Shown here in pieces: positions 1-7,580 of a stretch of DNA of 12,463 bases. Under the pieces are notes generated by a model. It searched no databases. It had not been told where the DNA came from and saw only the letters and a program-made list of their open reading frames with translations. The stretch is from Acanthamoeba lenticulata. Lineage: Eukaryota; Discosea; Longamoebia; Acanthamoebidae. Where the stretch lies: NCBI GenBank assembly GCA_002179805.1, contig NAVB01000257.1:1-12463 (forward strand), read 5' to 3'. Numbering within the stretch: position 1 is the stretch's first letter; every line of letters starts with the position of its first letter. The translations under genes and the position numbers were made by a program.

Positions 1-1775
1 GCCGGAGCGCTCCGCGGCGAGGCCGGCTTCTCCTCGGCTTCAGCATCGGCCGAGGCGGCATCCAAGGCGGCGGCCGTGGAAGTCCCTCCGGCCAGCGCGG
101 CGGCCTTCCTCTTCTCGCTCTCCTCCTTGGCCTTCTTCTGGGCATCGACATTCACGCCGACGAAGCCGACGCCAGTGTAGCCGCTCCCGCCCTGCAAGGA
201 ACGATGATCAGATACGTTACCGCATCAAGGAGAAGGAAGAGGATGGCTACCTTGGCCTCGCTGTCGCCAAAGCCGGCGTAGTTGCCCTTGGACTTGAAAA
301 TCTCCATGTAGTGCGGCTTGCAGTAGGGCTCGGCGTTGATGACGGCAAAGGCCTTGAGCGAGAGCACCATGTTGCAGTGCTTGCACCGGAAGCACTGCTT
401 GTGCCAGTCCTTGTCGCACGCTTGCACCTGCGCAAGCAAACAAACACAGCAGAAAACCTGAGCCACTGTGCGAGGCGCGGGGAGGACTTTGGGGGGGGGG
501 GGACGTACGCGCTCGAGGGGGTAGACGCCCTTGCCGCAGGCGGCGCATGCGTTGGGGCGCGCCACCATCGACTTGGAGCCAGAGTCGTACGACGGCGTGC
601 CCGGCGACTTGACTTCGGTCGACGCGTTCTGGAGCTGTTGGCCAAAGAAAGAAAAGGGGGAAGATGTCACGACGCGATCGCATGGAAAGGGACGAGATGG
701 CTCGTCGTACCAGCTGCTCCTTCATGCGCTGCCGTTCTTCTTCCTTCTTCTTCCTCTTGGCCTCTTCTTCCGCGGCGGTGTCAACAGCGGCCTGAGCTTG
801 CGGGGCCTCAGTAGCGGCAGGGGTCCCGGTACTGGCGGTGGCGGCGGCCTCCTGGGCTTTGGGAGCCTCAGCGGCCTCGGTCTTGGCGGCAGCGTTGTCG
901 GCTGGGACGTTCTCGACGGCGGCCACGGGCTCAGCCTGCTTCACGGGCGGAGTAGGCAGAGGAATCTTGCTTCGGGGCGACGCTGGCACCTCGCTCTCGT
1001 CGGTGGACTTGGCGGCAGGCTCGCTCGGGGTTTCCTCAGCCTTGACGACCTTGTGCTCGACGGCAGGCGACTTGTGCGCGACGCTGGGCGACTTGTGCGC
1101 TGTCGACGGCGACGACATGACCGCATGGACGCCCGCGAAGCCGCCCGTGTACGTGCTCCCGCCCTGTTTCCACCAACCAAAGCATAAGCCTTGACGAACC
1201 ACGGAGGCGGTCAGATGTGGCGAGCGTGGCGTGCCTTGGCATCGCTGTCGCCAAAGCCGGCGTAGTTGCCCTTGGACTTGAAGATCTCCATGTAGTGCGG
1301 CTTGCAATAGGGCTCGGCATTGATGACGGCAAAGGCCTTGAGCGAGAGCACCATGTTGCAGTGCTTGCACCGGAAGCACTGCTTGTGCCAGTCCTTGTCG
1401 CACGCTTGCACCTGCGCGCCATAACAAAAAACAAAATGAATATTTTAAGATTAAAAAATAACCACGAGAAAAATATGTAATTAAGCTTGTGGGCTCTTTC
1501 CGGCCCGGGGCATTCTCACGACAAAGAACTGCGGGCAAGTGGGTGTGGGCGGAACATACACGCTCGAGAGGGTAGACGCCCTTGCCGCACGCGGCGCACG
1601 GGTTGGGACGTGCCACCATGCTCTTGGAACCGCCCTGGCCCCAGCCCGGAATGGCGGCGGTCGCAGCGGCGAGGGCCGCGGGTGAGGGCGCCGTCGCAGA
1701 AGTGTCGAGGGTCGGGATTCCTGTCTCCTCCACGATCGTTGTCGTTTCGGCCTCTACGGTGGGTGCGTCTCCCAT
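1..1775 (-). CDS. Tandem LIM-domain protein (two LIM domains), 3' part beyond window
   Basis: Exons, in coding order on the minus strand: 1775-1560, 1411-1235, 1163-711, 634-509, 427-251 and 191-1 (runs off the left edge). All junctions are phase 0. The start is the ATG at 1775-1773. Residues 60-111 and 312-363 are two complete LIM zinc fingers with spacing C-x2-C-x17-H-x2-C-x2-C-x2-C-x17-C-x2-H. For LIM1 the ligands are C60, C63, H81, C84, C87, C90, C108 and H111. Each finger is split at the same place by an intron after YPLER and is followed by a GNYAGFGDS(D/E)AK tail and a new exon opening GGSxYTG, so the unit looks duplicated. The linker (about 145-282) is rich in Ala, Glu, Pro and Lys, has HKSP repeats and ends in a charged KRKKKEEERQRMKEQ stretch. 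LIM domains bind proteins, often at the actin cytoskeleton; the cytoskeletal role here is inference. The third intron (1164-1234) has a GC donor. Family call is firm; the exact orthologue is not recognised. Confidence 0.88.
491..502 (+). repeat. Homopolymer G12 tract in an intron
   Basis: Twelve consecutive G on the plus strand (C on the coding strand), beginning 7 nt inside the 5' splice site GTACGT of the LIM intron 428-508. It is not coding. Such tracts are prone to length variation and sequencing error. Confidence 0.9.
1050..1106 (-). repeat. HKSP heptad repeats in the LIM linker
   Basis: Just after the third splice junction the LIM protein carries STAHKSP, SVAHKSP and AVEHK in a row: three copies of a 7-residue (21-nt) unit, the last one partial. 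The plus strand shows the matching repeat of GACTTGTGCGC. Each full unit holds an S-P dipeptide, a possible proline-directed kinase site (inference). Confidence 0.7.
1164..1234 (-). other. GC-AG intron in the LIM gene
   Basis: Reading the minus strand, LIM exon 2 ends ..GCCAAG and is followed by GCACGC rather than GT. The acceptor is GGAAACAG before GGCGGGAGC. The paralogous junction after LIM2 has AAG then GTAGCC, so the splice position is fixed by homology. Reading on from AAG reaches TGA after seven codons (ARHARHI), so the donor must lie at or before this point and no GT is available in that stretch. Confidence 0.72.
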
Positions 1776-2587
1776 GGTTGTTGATGGATTATGGAGTAGA
1801 TTTGTAGGTCTTTTTGTACACTTAATTTACAGTACCTGCACAAGATCTGGTCAGTAGAGGTGATGGGCTTCATCTACGTTTATTTAACACTTGACTCGAG
1901 AGGCAGGAGCAAAAGCTCAAGGACAGGGAACAAAAGGATGAGGATCCAAGGAGAAAGGCACCTTCGTGTGGTACAACGTCCGGCCTTGAGGGTGAAGTTG
2001 AAAAATGTAAATAAAGGCGAACACGCAAGGAAACTAAACAGCAAGCCTGAGACGGTGTGTTAGGAAATGACTTAAAACTTGTTGGTTACCGGAGTCAGCC
2101 GATGACATCAGCTCAGCACGCTTTTTCGGCTGGCTGCCTGTTGGTGGGGCTGTGCGACACGCGCATGGAACAACACTCGCCCTCCGTGTCCGTAACCCCC
2201 CACAACGAAAAGACGCCCTCATCTTTTCGTTCTGTCTTTCAATCCAGCCTGGGACAGCAGAGACAACACAGACGGAAGGGACAGCCTGTTTGTCACGTTA
2301 CGGCAATAAATGTTTTACTCTTCATTTTTGTTCGTTTTTGTCGACACACGGCGGTGTTAGTCGGTGTCGAAGAAATTCCGATCCGCCTGCTCCGAAGTTA
2401 CGCGCCCAACACTCAGTAGGGCGAAGGCGAGTTCTGACTGCACGCACGAACATCATTGAGACAGACACACGAAGACGAGCTTTACGACGACCTGGCAAAG
2501 TTCAAGAACATACGCATTAGCAACGCCAAAAAATCAACAACAAATTCATTTGTGTGAATTTTTTCGTCTCTACACGATTTTGAAAAG
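1776..2587. promoter_or_regulatory. 812-bp divergent intergenic region (LIM gene / zipper-protein gene)
   Basis: This lies between two start codons facing away from each other, so it should hold both promoters and 5' UTRs. It is less G+C rich than the exons. Open frames inside it show no domain, no exon-like codon bias and no convincing splice pairs, so I call no gene. It contains A+T-rich patches (about 1879-1888, 2003-2018, 2305-2330), a TGACATCA CRE-like motif at 2103-2110 and a perfect 10-bp hairpin at 2204-2231. No TATA box can be placed with confidence, and I see no tRNA-like B box. Confidence 0.6.
2204..2231. repeat. Perfect 10-bp inverted repeat with 8-nt loop
   Basis: AACGAAAAGA (2204-2213) and its exact reverse complement TCTTTTCGTT (2222-2231) flank CGCCCTCA. 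It lies in the divergent intergenic region, about 360 bp before the zipper-protein start. No T-run follows to suggest a bacterial-type terminator. It could be a palindromic protein site, a cruciform or an RNA hairpin; the function is unknown. Confidence 0.8.
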
Positions 2588-5500
2588 ATGGACGGTGGTA
2601 CCAACAAAGCGGCAGAGAGCGGGCTGCACTCCCCTGGCGAAATCACCACCACAGCGGCAGCAGAAACGAAAGAGCACGTGCCACGACGTTCGTGGAGCTC
2701 ATTCGGCAGGCGAACACCACGAACCAAGTACCTCCTTCTTGCATTTTTGTTGCTTTTAGTTTTGGTGAGGCTCATCTTCTTCACAGGAGTTCGTCTGCTC
2801 CCGATAATAAGCTGCCCGGGGACAATCCCGCCAACGCCGCTGCTGCCGCCCCACCTGAATCGTCTCTTACCTCCTCCTCTGCCTCATCTTCGCCCGTGAC
2901 GGTATCGCTCAGCACCACGTCGGCGTCCTACCCCACTTTAACCTCTTCGCTCTCTTCGTCGGCCATCCCCATCAACGCGACCTCGTCATCGACGTCATCG
3001 TCCTCTTCCTCGGGGACCACGGCGACCCCTTCGTTGGCCTCCATGGTCGGCTTGCCGCTCCACCACTCGACGTCATCGCTGCTCGGCGGCAACAACGGCA
3101 AGGACGCCGTCGTGGAGCGGCGATCGTCGGGCCTCAAGTGGTTTCGCAGGTCGGTCGCCATGACCCCGGGGTCGCCCGCTCCAATGGACCGCAGCGGCCC
3201 GGTGTCGCCGCGCGGGGCCGATGTCGCTGACAAGCCCAAGGACCAGCCGGCCTCCCAGTCGCAGTCACAGCAGCCTGAAACGCCAAGGGCCAGCGCGCAG
3301 CCGGAGACCATCTGCCCCGTGTCCTACGCCGACCTGAAGCGTCAGCTCGACACGGTACGTGCAAAAAGCATGCGCTTGCTGCCAGTCAAGCGGCTTTGCG
3401 TTGACTTTGCGCGCGCGCACGCATGCACACAAAACAGTTGAAGCGCGAGAACAATCGGCTGCGGTTCGAGAACAGCCACCTGTTCAAGGAGCTCGACATC
3501 GTCCATCGCCGGCTGTCGGTCAAGCTGAATCCGCCTGCTCGACAACCAACCGACCCGAAGTCGCACGACTCGTCGTTGGACATCCTCAACTCGCATACGG
3601 CCTACTCTTACAACATCGACACCGACCTTTCCTACCAGTACTTTCTTCACTTTTTTCATTATTCTTTTTAAAATATCAAAATATTTGTTCTTTGTTGATA
3701 GTAATAAATGTTGATTATAATAAATATAATACTAAATATAATTGGGGCACAGGCTGCCGCTGGACGAGTTCCTGGAGCAGTACTACAAGGACTACCCGGA
3801 GTCGTTGGCCGACCTGACCATCTACCAGAGGAAGGGCAAGCTGGCCTCGTTCAGCATGCGCAACGGCGTTGATGGCGTGGAGGACGACGAGCGGAGCAAG
3901 ATTAAGGCTCACCTCGAGTCGGCCCTCATCACACAAGAGGACGGCAAGTTCCTCGCCTCCAACGGTGCGTGGCCTCGAGGCACAAAGCTTTGCCTCACTC
4001 CTCATCCTTGCAATCCTCCTTTTTTCCTTTATTTATTGACCGCTCGAGGTCTCCAGGCGCGGGACAGACGTCGCGACACGAGTCCTTCATCCCGACCATC
4101 GTCAAGCGGCAGTTTGCCCGGTAAGTCAAGGCCGAGTCTCATCATGATGCTGATGGTGAAGGGACTCATCATCATGACTATCGACAGGGACGTGCCGAGC
4201 ATGATCCGCATCAACGGAAAGATCGTGAACGGACGGACGGACAACGAGAAGGTGCTCATCGCCTATCGCATCCTCCACGACGGCCTGGCCGGCAACGAGA
4301 AGCTGGTCAACCTCGTGATGAGCCTCGCCAACCAAAACCTCGGCATCTTCATGTATGAGAAACTCGTTCGGTACGTCTTCCCTCTTTGCATTACTGCAAA
4401 TGTTTATGTTATTTTTGAAACTAAAAATCAATATATAAAACATATAAAACAACTAAACATTCTGGTGCAGACATTACACGCAAATCGGAATGATCGTGAA
4501 GCAGAGCTGGCACCACTACCTGGACATCTCGCTGAGCCGGGTGCGGATCAGCAAGTACATCAACAACAAGAACGTCATCAACGAGCTCGTCGACGAGTAC
4601 CTCCGCAAGGAGCGCGCCGAGAAGGAGGCCTCGGCCGCCGCAGCCGCCTCTGCCGCTGCGAATGCGGCCAAGTACGAGGAGGGCGTCGTCTACTTGTCCG
4701 AGGAGGACGAGGCCTCTGGCGACAGCGAAGCCTCTAGCCCCTCTCAAACACGTATGGCGCAGCCCTTGGCCATGATCTTTGATGACACAAGACGATGCTA
4801 ATGCTAATCATGATGATCCTGCAGGACGACGTGTGCGGAAACCGCGGAGTGGGGACAGTAAGACCAGGCGTCGAAGCCGCCGGAGCCGTCGGGCGGCCAG
4901 CAAGCAGACGACGGCCGAAGAGAGTGAAGCCTCATCGGTGATGATCGACGAGGAAAAGGCGCGGCTCGTGGAGGGGATCGGGATCTACATGCTCGCCATC
5001 TTCGAGCTGCAGAACACTGACCTCGACGGCGCGCCGCTCTTCATCAAGGGCATGATGGAGATCCGTTTCCGCAACAGCGCCGATGGTTCGTCGTCTTTCT
5101 ATCTCCGTGAAGTCGTCCCCATCATCCGTCCGATTACTCATTTCGCCGTCTTCGGCTGGCGGGGAGCAGGCGGGGCAGTTCACGTGCAGTATTCGACGCC
5201 GGCCTTCGACGTGTTGTCGTTTGTGCACTCGATCGATCTGGACGCGGTGTCGAGCCCGACGACCGACAGCGGTACCGACGAGTCCGAGTCGGACAGCGGC
5301 AGCGGTCACGAGGAAGCTGCCAAGGCCGATGAGGACACGCCGTCATCGTCTTCTACGTCGTCACCTTCTTCTTCATCGTCATCCTCGGCGGCTTCGTCGC
5401 CGTCCATGCCTCAATCGTCGCCATCAATGGCTCAATCGTCATCACCAGTGACTTCTTCGTCGTCGCAGTTGAACGAGTCCCGAAGTGACGACGCCGTTGT

Positions 5501-6077
5501 GGCCGAGGACGACGAAACGGCGCTGGGTCTCGAGAGCGAGGCCAAGATGAAGGAGGTCCACGGCGATGATTCGCGTCGCGCTGCCGCGCCGGAGGTGGTC
5601 GACCGTAAGGAGAAGGAGGCGACCGAGGAGCCGAGAGCGTCAACCGACAACGGCAGCGACAACGGCAACGCCAGCGACGCCAACGCAGGCGACGGCGACA
5701 ACGACGGCAGCAGCAAAAACAGCAGCAGCGATGGCAACGACGACGAGGAGGACAAGGTCGTGGTGGTGCAGAAGGGCCGCCGTCGGCGCGTGATGTCCCT
5801 CCGGGACGCCTCTCGCGAGCTGGCGACCGTCGAGGCTGGCAGCGCCCTGGACGGCGTCGAGGTCGTGGCCGTCGGCGGCGGCAACGACGCCACGAGCCCG
5901 CGCCACAGCGGGCAGCCGCTGTCGCTGATGCCTCCGCGGATGCCGAGTCTCGGGCGGCTGGAGGACGTCGAGTGGTTCCGCCGCAAGGAGGCCGAGGAGC
6001 TGGAGGCCGCCATCAGCCCGCGGCGCTCGGCCAGCGTCGCGCAGCCGTCCCCTGGCGGGTCGGGCAAGCCCAGCTGA
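2588..6077 (+). CDS. Uncharacterised leucine-zipper protein, 935 residues, nine exons
   Basis: Exons: 2588-2727, 2787-3354, 3438-3637, 3753-3964, 4057-4120, 4188-4370, 4471-4751, 4825-5085 and 5179-6077; they total 2808 nt, in phase, ending in TGA. The start is the ATG at 2588. Residues 1-226 are Ser/Thr/Ala/Pro rich and probably disordered. A leucine zipper follows, with L230, L237, L244, L251 and V258 at exact heptads and no basic region before it. Residues about 303-505 look folded: a FLEQYYKDYPESLADL segment, then SFIPTIVKRQFAR, INGKIVNGRTDNEKVLIAYR, a hydrophobic helix-like stretch and WHHYLDISLSRVRISKYI. An Ala/Glu run leads to a very basic segment (550-576, RRRVRKPRS and RRRSRRSRR; a possible nuclear signal). 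A second ordered patch (about 594-660) includes EGIGIYMLAIFEL. The rest is an acidic, Ser-rich tail with SPRRS and MPSLGRLEDVEWF motifs. I recognise no family. The junction 5085/5179 is the least certain because reading through is also open. Confidence 0.8.
5086..5178 (+). other. Probable stop-free intron in the zipper-protein gene
   Basis: The donor GTTCGT follows GCCGATG and the acceptor GGGGCAG precedes TTCACGTG. Both are phase 1, giving the join NSAD-VHVQYSTPAF. It is 93 nt long (31 codons) and open in frame, so the unspliced reading is also possible. I prefer splicing because the intervening peptide lacks the character of its flanks and an ATTACTCAT branch-like site precedes the acceptor. 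Confidence 0.55.
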
Positions 6078-6213
6078 GCTCTACTTTCATCTTCTTCTTC
6101 ACCTTCTTCTCCTTCATAATTTATTTGTAAGTAAGCCTTAGCCAGCCTCCACGATGATGATGATGAAAATAAGTCATCTCCTTCTACAACTTCCTGTACA
6201 ACGACGGCGGTCA
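6078..6213. other. Convergent 3' gap with CTT-rich tract
   Basis: This 136-bp gap lies between the stop of the zipper-protein gene and the stop of the snurportin gene. It holds a CTT/TTC-rich run at about 6083-6117, an A+T-rich patch at 6117-6132 (a possible polyadenylation region) and four GATGAT-type triplets near 6152-6165. No gene is visible. Confidence 0.7.
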
Positions 6214-7509
6214 TCATGAAGCGGCGAGAGTCATTTTGGATTCCTCCACACTGAGGGCCTCGAGAAGGGCCGTCAATCGCTCGCGGGCGAGGTAGAGGAC
6301 CAGCGGAGTCGCCCCAAATGTGTAGACCGCCTCCTTGTGGTAGAAGAGCAAACCCTCCTTCTCAAAAGGTACCTGCACAACATGGTTGGGACATGAACCA
6401 CAGAACAAGGAGGAGGAAGAAGGGAGGTGGCGTACGTCGGGACCGAGCGCAGCTTGGATGCCGGCGGAGGAGGGATCAAAGTGCACCAGCGGGGCGAAGC
6501 GGTACTCGTTGTGCCGCGTGAGAGCACCCACGCCGTCCTGCTCGCCCAGCTTGGTGTGGACCCAGTAGTTCCTGCAGGTGCAGCCAAATAGACGATTAGC
6601 AAGAAAGGGAGATGAAGCACCAACTGCCAAAAAGGTGGGCATGCCCAAGTACCGGAAAGAAGTATCGCAGTCGTAGTAGAGATTGCCGCGCCAGCATTGA
6701 ATATCGAGCACGTAGTAGGTGAGCGTGGGCTCGTAGAATATGCAATCAAGTATGCAGTAGTGGTTGGGGTTGTTGGTGGCCCCCTTGGCCGTGTTGCCCG
6801 ACGGCAGCGCGCTTGAGAATCGATGCAACACGGCCCCATTCCGCAGACGCGAGGTGGTGTGGCCCTTGGCTGAGATGACCAGACAGCGCTTTCCCCCGAG
6901 GGGCACCGGGACGCACACCCAGCTCTCAGCCAGATCAATTGGCAGCTCATCGCGCGCCATCTCCTCAGGTAGCATGAACGTGTCGCGATACTGTGCCCTT
7001 ATCTTCTCTTCGACGCGTTCCTTCTTGTTGGTCTTCTTCTCCAGCTTGAGCTCCTTTACATAATCCTCGTCCACGCGGTGTGCCTTTCGAAGATATTGAT
7101 TATCTTGAGTGTAGGATCGATCATTCGTCTCCACTTCTTCGCGCTTCCTCTTATCTTTTGCCCTCTCCGGGACTTGTGGCTCTTCCACTTCTTCGATAGC
7201 CTCCCCCAGGGCGAGACTTCGTGCAAGGGACGTCAAATCCCTTCGAGACTCGCGCTGCCGCTGCAGGAGCTTCTCTCTGCGCTTGGATTGATCACCATCA
7301 CCCAGCGTACGTTTGAATTGGTCCTGGCGCCTTTCGGCGGCCGTCAAGCGGCTGGCTTCGCTTCCATTGCCAAAGGAAAGCGAGGCCAGCAGGCTTGATG
7401 GGTCGTCATCCTCAGTAGCCGAACTGCTGTGTGGCTGTGCTGGTGGCGCGTCCATCTGCTCTGTCCTCAACCGGGCCAGTGCAGTTCTTTTTTTGCTGTT
7501 TGCTGACAT
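6214..7509 (-). CDS. Snurportin-1-like m3G-cap import adaptor, 383 residues
   Basis: Exons in coding order: 7509-6653, 6571-6436 and 6372-6214 (1152 nt including TGA). The family links 2,2,7-trimethylguanosine-capped U snRNPs to importin-beta for nuclear import. Residues about 56-101 are Arg/Lys rich with the RREKLLQRQRESRRDLTSLARSLA pattern typical of the N-terminal importin-beta-binding segment (split here as RREKLLQRQRESRR then DLTSLARSLA). The cap-binding domain (about 178-360) shows SWVCVPVPLGGKRCLVISAKG, RFSSALPSG, YCILDCIFYE, TYYVLDIQCWRGNLYYDC, NYWVHTKLGEQDG and VPFEKEGLLFYHK; these match human snurportin-1 order closely. W289 in NYWVHTK corresponds to the Trp that stacks on the cap in human snurportin (from memory). 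Splicing at 6652/6572 (phase 2) and 6435/6373 (phase 0) restores the family alignment; both introns are stop-free multiples of three. Length is close to the human 360. It is divergent from the condensin gene with 71 bp between starts. Confidence 0.92.
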   Translation of the reverse strand: MSANSKKRTALARLRTEQMDAPPAQPHSSSATEDDDPSSLLASLSFGNGSEASRLTAAERRQDQFKRTLGDGDQSKRREKLLQRQRESRRDLTSLARSLALGEAIEEVEEPQVPERAKDKRKREEVETNDRSYTQDNQYLRKAHRVDEDYVKELKLEKKTNKKERVEEKIRAQYRDTFMLPEEMARDELPIDLAESWVCVPVPLGGKRCLVISAKGHTTSRLRNGAVLHRFSSALPSGNTAKGATNNPNHYCILDCIFYEPTLTYYVLDIQCWRGNLYYDCDTSFRYLGMPTFLAVGASSPFLANRLFGCTCRNYWVHTKLGEQDGVGALTRHNEYRFAPLVHFDPSSAGIQAALGPDVRHLPSSSSLFCGSCPNHVVQVPFEKEGLLFYHKEAVYTFGATPLVLYLARERLTALLEALSVEESKMTLAAS

Positions 7510-7514
7510 CAGCC

Positions 7515-7522
7515 TGACGTCA
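7515..7522. promoter_or_regulatory. Perfect CRE palindrome TGACGTCA
   Basis: TGACGTCA is the full consensus for CREB/ATF-type bZIP dimers. A related TGACATCA lies at 7504-7511, overlapping the snurportin start codon, with 11 bp between the two site starts. Binding is inferred. Confidence 0.6.
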
Positions 7523-7537
7523 CCCAGTTATCTGCTT

Positions 7538-7548
7538 TTTGGCGCCAA
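7538..7548. promoter_or_regulatory. E2F-type site, palindrome TTGGCGCCAA
   Basis: TTTGGCGC (7538-7545) fits the E2F consensus TTTSGCGC, and it sits in the 10-bp palindrome TTGGCGCCAA (7539-7548). It lies 33 bp before the CAP-H start codon. E2F/DP factors drive S/G2 gene expression, which suits a condensin gene; that link is inference. Confidence 0.6.
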
Positions 7549-7580
7549 GAGACCAAGCAGAACATCAACCATTGGAAACA

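Larger units (their letters stand above)
7510..7580. promoter_or_regulatory. 71-bp bidirectional promoter, snurportin / condensin CAP-H
   Basis: Two ATGs pointing away from each other (7509 minus, 7581 plus) leave only 71 bp for both core promoters and UTRs. It contains a perfect CRE palindrome and a perfect E2F-type palindrome. No TATA box is evident. With so little room, transcription starts may overlap or lie inside the neighbouring gene. Confidence 0.75.

Noticed and set aside
225..1775. Single 516-residue minus-strand open frame across the LIM gene
   Set aside because: It runs through introns and loses the LIM cysteines in the second half-fingers. The spliced model gives two perfect LIM motifs.
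1860..2520. Open frames of 60-120 codons in the divergent gap
   Set aside because: No domain, poor codon bias and no plausible splice chain. They fit chance frames in non-coding DNA.
2588..2899. Apparent transmembrane segment (run of Leu/Phe/Val) downstream of the 2588 ATG
   Set aside because: The hydrophobic stretch is the translated pyrimidine-rich intron 2728-2786. Splicing AA|GTACCT to CACAG|G restores the Ser-rich frame that continues for 189 codons.
5353..6217. Long minus-strand open frames opposite the Ser/Asp-rich tail
   Set aside because: They are Ser/Leu/Ala/Arg-rich low-complexity shadows of the plus-strand tail, with no domain.
7539..7580. In-frame extension of CAP-H to a TTG at 7539
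   Set aside because: TTG is not a normal start in a nuclear eukaryotic gene, and the E2F-type palindrome lies there. The ATG at 7581 is preferred.
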